A DNA stretch of 64,000 nucleotides. Source: Hoplostethus atlanticus. Its lineage: Eukaryota > Chordata > Actinopteri > Trachichthyiformes > Trachichthyidae. Of this stretch, positions 1 through 13,700 are shown piece by piece. Each line of letters begins with the position of its first letter. Positions within the stretch are counted from its first letter, which is position 1. The stretch covers positions 248,001 through 312,000 of the forward strand of contig JAXDDX010000072.1 of the NCBI GenBank assembly GCA_034670405.1. Direction: 5' to 3'. The translations under genes and the position numbers were made by a program. The notes beneath the pieces were generated by a model. It was not told where the DNA came from. It searched no databases and saw only the letters and a list, made by a program, of their open reading frames with translations.

Positions 1-42
1 CAAGGAAGGTTCTGGGGGATCTGACAGACAGACAGACAGAGA

Positions 43-78
<36 letters not shown>

Positions 79-845
79 TCGAAGTTGGCAGACACTGACT
101 ATTTTTCCATCATGCACAGAGACTTCCATTCTTAACCCAGTTACTCTAGTAACCTGGTTTTGGGTTGACACATATAGTCATAACTGGGTTAGAATAAGCC
201 AGGTTGGCTTACTCCCATATTAAACGGATTACTCACATATAATTTAAAATTGCTACAAGTTCTCATTTTCTCACTTTTAAGATAATGTTAGTGGCCTACT
301 ATCACGCAACATAGTGTATGCTAAAGTGTTAGCATGTAGCATCGGACCTAATGATCTACCGGGGACGGCCTCAAGTTGCAGCAAGAAGTAACTGCATTTT
401 TGAAGACTTAAATAACCTCAGCTTTCTGTAGTGCTAGCTCGCTTCCTGCTGTTTTGGAGCTGTGTGCGTTCGTCTTGCAAATTTCAATGAATCACTTCCA
501 GTACTCACAGAAATATTTCCCGCCAGTTTACCTACCAACTCCAAAACTTCATTGGGGTGAATGGAGTGAATCTACAGCTGACTGATAAGACTGATAAGGC
601 GCTTGTATTTTTACATTCAAAAGTTACATAATGCAGCTTTAACGTCTACGATGATCGACGGGACAATTTACCAAAAACTTGGTGTGTTCCTTTAAAGAGA
701 GTATGGCCAATAGCTGGGTATGGAAACATCTTACTCCTTTCATTATTTCACTGCACAGCAATATGGGTAGATTTTGATGTCAACCTAGAAAGGTCTAATT
801 GCCTGTAACACCAGGTTACTACTGGGATGATGATGGTAGTCTCAC

Positions 846-3119
846 AGTGAAGTTGAAGGGGTGGGCATGCTGGCCCAGTTTCTTCAGCAGCCTCTCCTGT
901 AGGCGGGTCAAAGGTTTCTTCTCCTCTAGCAGTGGAGGGAAGGTCTGGAAGGTGCTTATGTACAGATCCTTCCGGAAGGAAAGACCCAGTACGTCCAGGT
1001 CCTCGCGGCCATAACGAAACGCACAGGTCAGGGTCACAAACACTGATGACAGGAACAGAAATATGAGGAGGATCAGTTATACAGTTGGTCAATCAATAAA
1101 CCAGACAGTTATAATAAGTCAGTTATACAGTCAATCACTCAGTGAGTCAGTCAGTCAGTAAAGCAATCAGTTGGTTACTTTGTATCCCAGAGTTTTTTCT
1201 ACGGTGGCCCCGAAGTGCAAAACAAATGAACAAGTCAGAAAACACAACGGCATGTCAGAAAACAAAATACATTGAAGTGACTCAAACAGGAAAAGGCAGG
1301 TACTTATTAACAATGAATCCATGTCACTGATTGGACCACAAAAGAAGGCAATACATATTCTGGTTGTCTGACCGCGGTTTCTTCATAAAGTTCTATTATC
1401 ATTGACAACTTGATCGCTCTTCTTCTACTGCTTTGTGCGTGCAAAATAGCTGCTTTCGTTCCTCCCAGACAGACAGACAGTGTGTCCAATCAGCGACGAG
1501 GAATCATTGTTCAGTAAGTACCTACCCTTTCCGGTTTGAGTCACTTAAATAGATGCTTAATATTCCGTTCATAATCGGAATGATACCCCAATCAGAATGA
1601 AAATGCCTCATGTTACATCACCTTAATCGGAACAGACTGGCCCAATCTGAATGAAAATTCATTCAGTTTGAAAGGGGTGGTATAAACCTTTGATTATCTG
1701 TTCAATATGAGAATATTAACCATGTAAACGCTTAAACCGAATAGCACACAACACGTTAATGCTAAGAGAGATATGCTCTAACATCTTCTGTGCACATCTA
1801 AGTGCACGATGATTCTATCAACAAATTTTTTTTTTTCTGATTACGTAAGCAGGATAAAGTTTTTTTTGACATGCTCACAATAAATGCACAACTTAATCAG
1901 ATCACTATTTAGCATTCGTGTAAACAGTTCATTTTGAATTCTCAATGAGCATGAATTTATTCACAACGATGAAATATCCTGCATGTAATCGTAGCTAATG
2001 TGTTTTGTTGTCGTTTTCCTGACGTTTCCTGTTTTGCACTTCAAAAAGCCACCGCACTTTTCTTACCTTTTCTGTCTTTCAGATACTCTGGGTCTATAAG
2101 TAGCACTCCATCTAGAGAGAAAACACACACAATCACAGTTCAACACATGCTGTGCCACCTACATTGACTACAGAGCAGATATTTCACCTGAATCCAAACA
2201 CTTTAAGAACCAACACATTGGTCCTCGGCCCGTCGGTGCGTTGCCTAGCATGTTCATGTGCTGATGTGTCCAATGGATTGTACAATTTGCATTAGGTCCT
2301 TGTTGAACGGCCATGTCTAAATGCCTGTGGTAGTAACCTTTATAGGCCAGCTGATGCTCCTGCTGACACTAGCTTTCTAGTTGTATTGCAACATTGATTT
2401 TTCCATTTCACATTTCTCTACAATTCAAATTGCTTGTGGAACCGTTTCGCTAGCTAGCAAAAGATTAATTTCAAGTTTCCGGATAAAACATTAGATTTGA
2501 TTTAGGTTTTGCGTATTTCTCGTTAGATTTCTTCATTGTAAGTAAGCTAAATCCTTGGTTGAGGGTATAAATGTAAGTGTACGTTAGCAATAACGGTTAT
2601 GGCATTTCCTCCCACGGCAGCAACATTTCTATCGTTTCGCCCCCGTGGTGAGACACTCTCACTAATGTACGGATTGCATTTCCACCCGGCTGACTCCGAT
2701 CTCATCACATTGAGTGTGTGTGTTCACACCTTGCGTTAACATGTGTCTTTTTTCTTTATCCGGATAAGATGTCGAGATGCAGATTGCATTTTTAATACCA
2801 GGTGGAAATGGGGTCATAGAGCCATCAGTGTTGCATTATCAGCTGGAATTTTCCATCAGTGGTCCCCGGTCATTTTATCATGGAACATACTCTCACACAC
2901 TCACACACACACACAGACACACACACACAGGGTGTTCCCCAGTGTGATGTGCTGCCATGGCAACTCAAGAGTGAACCACTCCCAGGGGTCAGTACAGTAA
3001 CAACAATGTTAGCTCAACAGCTAAGGTGTGTGTGATTTGTCGTTAATGATCACCTTTTCTGCCATCATTCACCAATAAGTCTGACTTCAGTCTTTTAATG
3101 TTAATGATGGTCTTGTGAG

Positions 3120-3181
<62 letters not shown>

Positions 3182-6100
3182 TATACACTCACCAACTGGA
3201 TCTACGTGGTCTAGGTGGTCGACGAAGTCTCGTTTCCCTAGATAAACTGTGAGCTGTGGAAACATGTCATAACAATGAAGATTAACTCTCTCTCGCTCGC
3301 TCACACACACACACACGCGTGCACACACACACACACACACACACTGACCCCCAGCCTGTCCACAGCCTTCCTGTAGACCAGCCTGCCTGTTAGAGGGAAA
3401 CTGCAGAAGACATCATCTACATCTACAGCCTCCATCAAGACAGAGAGACATAGAGATACAAGAGAGACAAAAAGAAAGTAGAGAGAAAAGGAAGGAAGGA
3501 AAAAAGGAGATAAAGGAAAAACTAATTATGGGCCCCAAAAACAAAAAATAGGCGGTAGAGAGAGAGAGAGAGATAATTAGATAAAAGTGAAAGTAAAATT
3601 GAAAATACTGAAAAGAAAGAAAGAGAATAAATACACAGCAAAAGCAACAGCTGATACAGAAAGGCAAGTCAAGATGAAACTATGATTCAAAAGAGAGAAT
3701 GGAGGAAAGAAAATGGAGAGCGATGCAGCCAATTCACAACAGCAACCAACTGAGAATGAAGAGAGAGAGAGTGAGAGAGAGAGTTAGGAGGAATGAATCC
3801 ACTGGGAGATGACAATACACACATCCTACCTTGCAGTTGGGGCTGGACTTCTTGAAGACTCTAGAGAAAGAGAGCAGAGAGCAAATTTAGTTACTGTGTG
3901 TGACGACCCCTGCTGTTAATCAGCAGGGCTCGTGTCTTATTGGTCGGGTTGTTGATTAGTGCCTTCTGGTGACACCTGGGCCCGGTGGCGCCAGCCTATA
4001 AAAGCAAGGTCCTGGTACTCATTGGCGCGCTCTGCCATGCTTTGTTCACATTCTTTCTCCTTTTGTTCTCTTGCAGGCACCCTGTTGGTTGTGTGAGGGC
4101 CGCAGTTACTTTAGTTTTCTTTTGTGTTTTGCTACACCTTACAACACTCACACCTTGACATATCATTCATGCACACCTTACACTACTGATCCTACTGATA
4201 CTCATACTCCATCTCTGGTTAATGTTTAGTTATGCCTTTCCTTTAATCACTTTTTGTGTTAAATAAACTAATTTGTTAACGCTACACTGGTGTCTCCCAT
4301 ATTTGTCATGGCCCAAGAGCCAGGTCGTGACACTGTGTGTGATTTCATTCAAAGTCAACATTTTATATCTTGGGTATCGCAGAACATCCAGACTTTCTTT
4401 CCCAGTCTTTGCTTGGTTGTTCATGTGTACTCTACTTGCAATGCTGTTGCAAGGCAACGTGATAGCTAGAATACCAAACTGACCCGACATGTTGCTTGTC
4501 GCAGTGACAACTCTAACGCCGCCAGATGAATGAATCCGTTTGTGGCATTTGCAGGAGGGCTGGGTCCTAGGGGTGGGCGGTATGGCCTAAAATTTATATC
4601 ACGGTATATTTAGAATTTTGGACGGTAACGGTATATTTGTTTTTCTTATAATAATAATAATAATAATAATAATTAAAAAATGCTTTAGGAGCACTCTGGG
4701 ATGGTAACAGTTTATTCCCGGGGGGTTAACTATGAGGTTTCTACTGGGCTCTTCCATTAGTATTCTGTAATCTGTATATTATGACAAAATTTACATTGAA
4801 CTTGAGTGTTTATGAATGTTTTATTGTGCAAAACTGCACTGTATTAAATATAAATAGCACCTTATATGCAAACTTTTTTCTAAAAATGTTCTGAACAATA
4901 CAAAGAAATATAAAAAAATAAAAATAAACATAAAAATGTAAATTTCAAGTATTCCAATACTTAAAATAACTTCTACTGTATATAACAAAAACTTCAAAGG
5001 TTAGGCAACATGCTAAGAAAAGAATTATAAAGATAAATAGCACATTATATGCAAACGTTTTTCCAGTTTGGCTGAAGTATGTTCGACCTGGCATCACATA
5101 CCTCGGATCCAGTGTTTTGATCAATGCCTTAAACCTGTTTGTATAGGAACCATGTCCTTACATAGGTACTCCGTTATGGAATGTGTAATGTCCTTCCACC
5201 GCTTGCTGGAAAATGACTCGGCTAGCGACGTCTGCGTTGTGGTTTTTCGTTTAGCACCAGTTGCGGAGGGACTGCTTGTGACTGCGCGCATCCTAGTACT
5301 CTCTTCATACTCGCGGACATGTTTTGTTTTGAGGTGATAAAAGAGATTGCTTGTGTTACCACCGCCGGCAACAACTCTTGCTCGACATTGCTTGCAGATA
5401 ATAGTTTTCTGCTCAAGGTCCGACTTTTTAAACCCAAACCACGTCCAGATGATGGACGAAGCACCTTTCTTTCTAACTAATTCTTCTTCTTTGTTTGCAT
5501 GGGGAACGGGAGCTCCCGCATCATGCTCGCTGCCTTCCATTTCACCATGCGTCTTCAGAAAGCATGCGTCTGTTTGAAGTTTACGTTGCACTACTCACTT
5601 TTTCACATCGTCTTTTTCCACAAACTAGTTTATTATCTTTAAATGGCAGCGCGCAGTTCGCTAGCTTTGTGTGTTACGTTTGTAAATTTGAAAAAGTATT
5701 TTTACATTCAAAGAGCCTAAAAGTAGCCTTCTACCGGTACATCCGGTAGAGTCAAATCTCTACCGTGGCACGGATTTCTACCGGTATACCGGTTCAACCG
5801 TTATACCGCCCACCCCTACTGGGTCCTATCCCAGCATGCATTGAACCACTAAACCAGCCAGTCAGTCTGTAAACTGTGGAGTGAATTGTGGTTCAATATG
5901 ATGAGTTCTTTTAAAGCTGACACGTACTGTAAATCGGCATACAACTTAGAGTGGCCTGTGTAGCTGCCTTTGGAATCGTGCTTTAGTTACTTCAAAGTTA
6001 AAGTCCTGAATTATGTGCTGTTTCCATTATTTTGTCCACCTCCTGTATTAGTACTAGGGATAGACCAATATAGAAGCTTGCTGATATATAGGGCCAATAT

Positions 6101-8488
6101 TGTCCTTTTATAGACAGACAGACAGAGACCAAGACCATGTCAACGTCATCACACACACAGGCAGATGAGGTATTTCTGATCAATATGTTTTTAGCTGATT
6201 GATCTCAGAGCGGCAGTGGAAAATGTCTTACGCTTCATTAGCCGTTATGATACTCATGGTTCAATAGTGTGTGTGTGTGTGGGCGCCAAAGTTAGCTCTG
6301 ACAAGGTCAAATACGCTACTTACAGAAGGCCGTCAGTCTAACACTCCTTCATTCTTTCCTTCATTTCTTCTTTCCTTCCCTTCTTCCCTTTCCTAATTCC
6401 TTCTCTTTCCCTCCCCCCCTCCCACCCTCTCTCCTTCATCGTTCTCCCTCCTTTGATCTTCTCTTCTTTCTTTCCCTCCATCCATCATTCCTTCTTCCTT
6501 GTGTCCTTCCTTCATTTTTTGCGTCTTTCAGCCTTCCTTCCTGCTTTTCTGCTCTCTCTCTCCCCTTCTTTCCCTTCTTTGTGAGTTGTTTCTCTGCAGA
6601 TCAGTAGATTAAGGGATTAGGATGCTGGCACAGATTAACACACACACACACACACACACAGAGCAGTCTGTTATGATGTGTGTGTGGTAATTGTGAAATG
6701 TGGGAACGTCACAACAAAGACATGGGAACAGTGTCGGAGAGATGGAGCGTTCATGTGCGCCATCATTGTTGACAGTGTTAACGTTTTAGGGTGGGGTTTC
6801 CCTTTAAGTAGAAAGTATAAATGAAAATGTGTGAATATGTGAATAACAATATATATATATGCAATGTACAACAATGAGAGGAACATGAGAGCATGAGAAA
6901 AGACAAACTGAATTTCATGTTGAGAGCACTATCCGCCTCCCCGATTTTTTTCTGTTGTTTGTCCTCATGCTGCAGGATATGCAGATAGCAGTAGTTTTAA
7001 GGACCTTTAGCATGTAGCTGTGGAGGAATGTGCCGCCTTGCACATTCTGAGGAAAGCCAGCGAGGGCGAAAATACACAGCCACATTATCGCACGGTATAC
7101 TCCAAAACCTTCATGGAACCCCTTATCTTTACAGCAAAGTTTTCATAATAAAAGCCCCGAAGCTACAGCCACTTAAATAGACTGGTAGAATAGTAGAGTA
7201 GAGTAACTGTGGTCAGCAGCTCCTAAATGACAAGCCGTAACGAAATTATATCTCACCACAAAAACAACACTCCCCCCCCCCCCCCCCCCCCAAACACTAT
7301 GCAAACCCTTTGACCCACCACTGTGCTCTATTAATCACAACAAAGCACACAAAGGCTGCGTTCACATGGCCAAGTAAGGCCAAAACTGCTGCAAACTGTC
7401 TGATCCAGCCCTGAGAAGCACGCCACAAGCAGAATGCAATGCAATGCAATATTAAATTAAATGTTACCAATGCAGATTTGGGTGTAGTATGTACCCAGTG
7501 TCAGCATATGAATGGTGGATTTGTGTAGTGAGTACACACACACACACACACACACACAGAAGCATTTGCTTGCAGGCAAAAGAACAAGGGAAATCTCTCT
7601 GGTTTCTAGTAAGTGGGGGATTTCCTTTACTTCGGCACAACAATCACATGCTAGCGGACCGTCCTTCCTCACCGTCTGCAACTCAAAGAACCTCTGCCTG
7701 TCATTCCAGCTGTCTGCCTTGACAAATATCATTATTAGGCTATTATTACAGCAAAAAGCAGAGAAATTAGGTATTGCAGCAGCAAACATCCGTTTACAGG
7801 AAAGCTGTTTAAATCCACATTATAAACGCAACCAAATCTAATACAACATTGTAGGAAAACAGGGATGGTGCTGAAGAAAATTATTGCTTTTGTTTCTATT
7901 TAGGGTTAGGCTTATCATCCAAGAGTTTTTTTCTTCTTCATTGGATAGGTCATAGTAGAGATGGGTGGGTGGGGGGTTGACATGTGACAGAGGTCCCAGG
8001 CTAAATTCAAGGACTTTAGCCAACTGACCCAACTGGACCCCCCTTATGAGCTACATTTTTAGTGAATAATACAGAGTTATGGTAAATAGACAAGAGTAAT
8101 AATTATTATTATGTTTTATTATTTTTAGAATAGTTTATCATTTATAATTATTTAGAATAAATTATCTTTTGTACAATTATCTAATATGATTAAATTATTA
8201 AATACAATTTTAAATAATAATAAATATATATTCAAAATTATTTCTAATTTATAGTTGCTTATATATCTTACTTTATATGTATTTTCCGTTGACAATTTTT
8301 TTTTTTGGAAGATTATTTTTTGGGCATTTTTGCCTTTATTCAATAGTTAGCAGTAGAGAGAGACAGGAAAGATTGGGTGAGAAAGGAGGGATGACATGCA
8401 ACAAAGGTCGAGGGACAGATTTGAACCGAGGAGGTCGCGGTTATGTGGTGTGTGCCTTAGACCACTGAACCCTGAAAAATAAATGACT

Positions 8489-8540
<52 letters not shown>

Positions 8541-8741
8541 TTGCTTAATCATTCTGCATTCACACTTCCTCTTTGCATGCTCATTTCCTGCCACAGACAG
8601 CAAGACCCCACACACACACACAGAAAGTGCCATGGCTAAACTGCTGAGAGAGAGAGAGAGCAGCTCCCCATCATGATAACAGGATAACAAGACACTCATC
8701 GTGATCGTCGCCCCTCTGTCCTTCACCACCACCAGCGCACG

Positions 8742-8802
<61 letters not shown>

Positions 8803-10523
8803 CAGTACTGAGTGTGCGTTGATCTCCGTGTTAACAGCTCAACCTGCCGAAGCAGACCAATACTAATTTGTCAAAGTGCACTGTGGGAATTAATTGCGTG
8901 GTAAAACGCTCACAATGCTGTAATTATTTTTTCTGTGGCAACATTTCAAATCAAATCAAATCACATTTATTTGTATAGCCCTTAATCACCGTTACAGTCT
9001 CTAAGGGCTTCACAGTGCCCAACATGTGAAAATAATAAATGGTTAGTACACGACATCCCCCAGCCTTAGACCCTCACAGAGGACAAGGAAAAACTCCCAC
9101 AAACCCTCACTGGGAAAATTGGGAGAAACCTTGGGAGGGGCTACTCAGAGAGGGATCCCCCTACCAGGACGGTTGGGGCGTGCAATAGATGCCGAGTTTG
9201 GGCAAGCAGCGTATACACAATATATGAAAGTTTATTTATGTGGCCACGTGTGATTTCGGCGCACATCTCAAGAAACAAATCCATATAAATGTAGTAATGT
9301 GATGAGGGCCAAGAATAGAAATGAATTAGCCCGCTAGCGGATTTTTCACTCACTGAAATACATCCACTTTTTTTTCAAACCTCCTTTGAATTTTTACATT
9401 TGGAAAGAAAGTTTGGTCTTGATTTGCTTGACTGGACCAACAAATTGACAATAAAAATGATTCTTGCCACGAGGTAGTTCACAGTCAGGTCCTGAACCTC
9501 CTGTGGGCCTGGTCTCGACTCGAACTGGACTGGAACTGGTCTTGCACTCTACTAAGGTTGGACTACAGACAAGACCTGTGATCCAGCACTTTTCTGAACA
9601 ACACGGACATCAGATAATAACGACATCCAATCCATTCCAGTCTCCATTTACAGAAATCTACCGTTCTTCGGTTGTGTGAAAAGGCAGAAAATGAAGTTGC
9701 ATTGATTTAACAACCTAGTTTATCTCGGTATCTTGATTTATGAATTGTATAATCTCACACGTACTTTCAAATTGGAAAAAAAAAACTCTTGTAGAAATTC
9801 ATTTGGTTTGAGCATTACAGAGAGTTAAGAAGTCAGGGTCTGAAATAACCACCCTTGTCTTTGGTGGATAAATCGCGAGAGACGATACACGTGTCATGAA
9901 ATATCTTGGCTAGGTCCAGTCTTTGCCTGGTGTCGAACTTGCTGGCTAGTCATTGGCCAAGAAATCAAATCGAAGCAAAACAATGGGTTCTGTATCAAAC
10001 AGGGTCCTGATTGGCTGCCCCTTATGCTGGCTTTTCCCATTCTATAAGTGAGTGAGTTTCAAATGAACACACAGTACCTGATTATACACGCAAAACGGCA
10101 TTGAAAACAGGTAGTGTGACATATTTCTGTGGAAAAACTGATATGAATTATTTCTGGTAATAAAAAAATAGTCTTTGGAAAATTCTACTTTTATTTTGGA
10201 CACTGCCACCAAATGTGTGTAGTTAAAAACAGCTCAATGAAACCATATTGTTTTCAAGATGTTTGTATGCTGTATGTTTGTATAGTTAATCTAAAAAAAA
10301 TAATTGCAAACAGATATCTAATAGAATTAAAACCAACAAGTTCAAATGTATCAGATGATGCCGTAACGCCATTGTGTGTTTCAGCCATCCAAACGTTTCC
10401 AAAGTTATTTCACTAGCCTGAACAACCTCTGTTTTCCAGGCAGAGGGGATTAGTTTGTTTCTGCAGTACAAACACACTGGGTACATATTCATTAGCATGA
10501 GAAAATGTCACCGGTTAATATCA

Positions 10524-10576
<53 letters not shown>

Positions 10577-10748
10577 CAGATCTGCATTCCCGGCCTGGAC
10601 AATATTAAACATAACTTTAAACACACAGACGTACACACGCACACACACACACACACACACACAGACACACCCACACACACAGCGGGTGAGGGTGTGAAAA
10701 ACAGGATGGTGGTATTTTCCAGTTCCTTGTTCCACTGGGCAAGGGGGG

Positions 10749-10786
<38 letters not shown>

Positions 10787-13700
10787 TATGAGTGTGCTTG
10801 CTTCAGCAAGCAACACTTATGTTCTTGTACTTACTTCTTTATTATTTATTCTCTATCAACGCCGTTCAAACTTAGTCTGGAATAGCATAGTCTGGAATCA
10901 TGATAGGTCATTCAAATTTGTGATTACACTTTTACTTTTTCTGCAATTTTATTTTATTTGCAATTTTTTGGCCACATAGAATGCATTATGAAAAGATAAG
11001 TTTCACTTTCGCTTTGACAATGGCTCTGTGTCTACAAGCCACTAGATGGAGTCAGAGACTTTCAAATGTGACCCTGGCTGTCTTTCACAATGTCCAGAGA
11101 CCAGAGACTGGTTTACTGATGGATAAATGAATAGAAAACACAAAGCTGGAAATTAAATATGTCTACAAATAAGATTTGATGGAGAAAGTTTCCATACAAA
11201 TAATTATTACAAATATTTATACTTTGAATACTTTTAATATGTTTAATATTGTGATTTCTATTACATTTTTCAATACTATTACTGCTACTGCAGCCGTAAA
11301 TGCTATTACTTTTTCTGTTAATACTTCAACTACTATTACTGCTATTACTTTTGCTACTACTACTGCTGTTACTACTCCTGCTACTACATCTACTACTACT
11401 TCTACTGCAGCTATTACTAACAGCCATACTTCAACTATTACTACTTCTGCTACTACTACTTCAGCTAATACAACTACTTCTGCTGGTGCTGCTATTCTGC
11501 TTGTGGTTTTACTACTTCCAATACTATGACTTCTTAACACAGTATCTTTCTGATTAAATTGACTTTTTAAAAAGCATTTTTAAGCTTACACAAGCCACAA
11601 ATTTTCTTCAGGAAATTTAACCTTTTCTAGTTTTATTATTGTTCATATACACAAAGCTTATCTAAACATGTGCAAACACACACACACACACACTCACACA
11701 CACAAATGCTGATATACACACATTCTAAATAAGAGAGAGACATGGAGGTGGGGGTGGGGGGTGGCATGAGTAATACAAGAATGGATGAAAGCTAAAGACG
11801 TTCCATTCAGCTCCGCTATGAGCAGATTTATCAGTATGAGGACTAATGCAGATCTACAACAGCCACACTGCAATTCACTTAGAAAGATTAGTGGTGGTGG
11901 TGGTGGTGGTAGTGAGGGGAGGGTGGGTAAGAGAAGCAATAAATAGTATAGTAGAGACAAAATAGACAAAGAAGAAATAGAGGCAACATAGAGACAAAAA
12001 AATAGCGACAACAGAGACAAATATAAAATAAAATACAAATAAAAATGCATCTAAATAAGTATGGTAGTATGGTGATGCTTTCTCTTCAACTGCTCAAATA
12101 TGCACCGTACTCCGCCTTGCACAGTGTGCATGTTAATGGTTACATTACCTAACGGTTACATTATCAGAATTGTTTGCTCAAATGCTCCCCGGTGAGCCTG
12201 CTAACTGCTTACTGGGCTTATAGCAAAGCAATTATGAGCATTTGCAGCAATAAACAATAAGTTGCAATACATTGTAATAAATATCTTTACTTTATCCAGA
12301 CCATTGGGGAAAATGTAAATGTGTTAACTCCTAGCGAATTTGGTGACAAACTGGTACATCTGATGCCGATTTAATCTCCTTGCTTGTGTAATCCAAAGAG
12401 GTCCGATGATCACAATACGCAGCGTAGCCCCTCCCTCTGCTAAGAGTGTGGGGCTGTAGCAAATATGTTCATATGCAGGGTTAGGGTTAGTAATAATGTA
12501 TGACGTCACCTGGCTTCCATCCAAATGATCACGGTGTGGTGATGTTATTTATAGATTTGCAGGCAAGGGTCCTCTTGAGCAATTTGTTGATGTTTTGTAT
12601 CAGTCAGCTTCAGGTTTGTTGCTAATGGTCCTTATAAAAATACACCATTGTGGTCTGCATCAATTAACTGGCCTTCTCTATATACTCGCCGGAAAATCCA
12701 TCGGCTCACTCTTGTTTACAAAACCCTCCTTGGTCTGGAAGCCCTCATCTGACAAATTTGATACAAATCTCAACTTCCTGTAGCACTGGGTCTGCCTGTC
12801 ACATCCCGCTAAATCTCCCCAGAGTTAAAACCTCCCTTGGCCACTGCTCATTCCCGTTTGCTGCTGGAAAAGACCCCGGTTGAGTTGCAAAAGACGGATT
12901 GGATTTGGAATTGAATTGGAAACATTGTCAATGATCTAAAACATTAAACGCGTCAGGTTTTGGTGTCAGTCATTCTTTTTTTTTTGTGTGCATATTTTGC
13001 ACTAATGTTTAACAATAACACAGAGAGAGAGAGAAATCCATCATAGAAGAGAAACCACAATAAATCCACAATGCAGCGCAGTAACAAGAGATGTTGTGTT
13101 TTGCATAAGGGACTCGCCCTTTTTCTCCATTGATAACAACAGCTAGTGCTACAACTAACACTCTCTCCACCTGCATGTAAAACACGCTTCACACGCTTCT
13201 ACCTGCCACGCTTCTTTGTTTGGTTGACAAAGCAACTTGTTAACAAGTTGTTGCTATGGTGCTAGCTAGCAATAGTAGGAAGCAGTGGGAAGTCTTCCTA
13301 GCTTTCTTTCTCTCTATCTATCTTTAGGTACCTAGCAACCACCTAGACACACCCTAGCAACCACTACTAAGCATCTAGCAACCACCTATTAACACCCTAG
13401 CAGCCACTGTTAATTAACTAGCATAATTACCTAGCACCCAGATAGAACACTGTAGCAACCACCTAGTAACACCCTAGCAACCAGTAAAAGCACATAGCAA
13501 CCACCTAAAAACACACTGGCAACCACTAATCATCACATAGAAACTACTTTGTAACACTCTTGCAACCATTGGCACTCACCCCGCAACCTTAGTACCTGCT
13601 AGTAATCACATAGAAACCACCTAGTAGCACCATAGCCACCATTATTAATCACCTAGAAATTACCCTAGAAGTGTCCAAACTTTATGAAAATAAAGTAACA

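Noticed and set aside
3350..3412. Short minus-strand frame ([14 protein letters not shown]) between arrb2 exons 2 and 3
   Set aside because: arrb2 exons 2 and 3 join directly in frame to a complete arrestin sequence, so no exon is needed. No arrestin similarity.
10492..10885. Cys-Val and Thr-His repeat open frames
   Set aside because: Dinucleotide repeat artefacts. The same applies to frames at 3101-3340, 8457-8798, 23891-24085 and 49589-49903.
11176..11557. Thr/Ala-rich and poly-Leu frames
   Set aside because: Produced by the ACT/TTC triplet array on both strands, not by protein selection.
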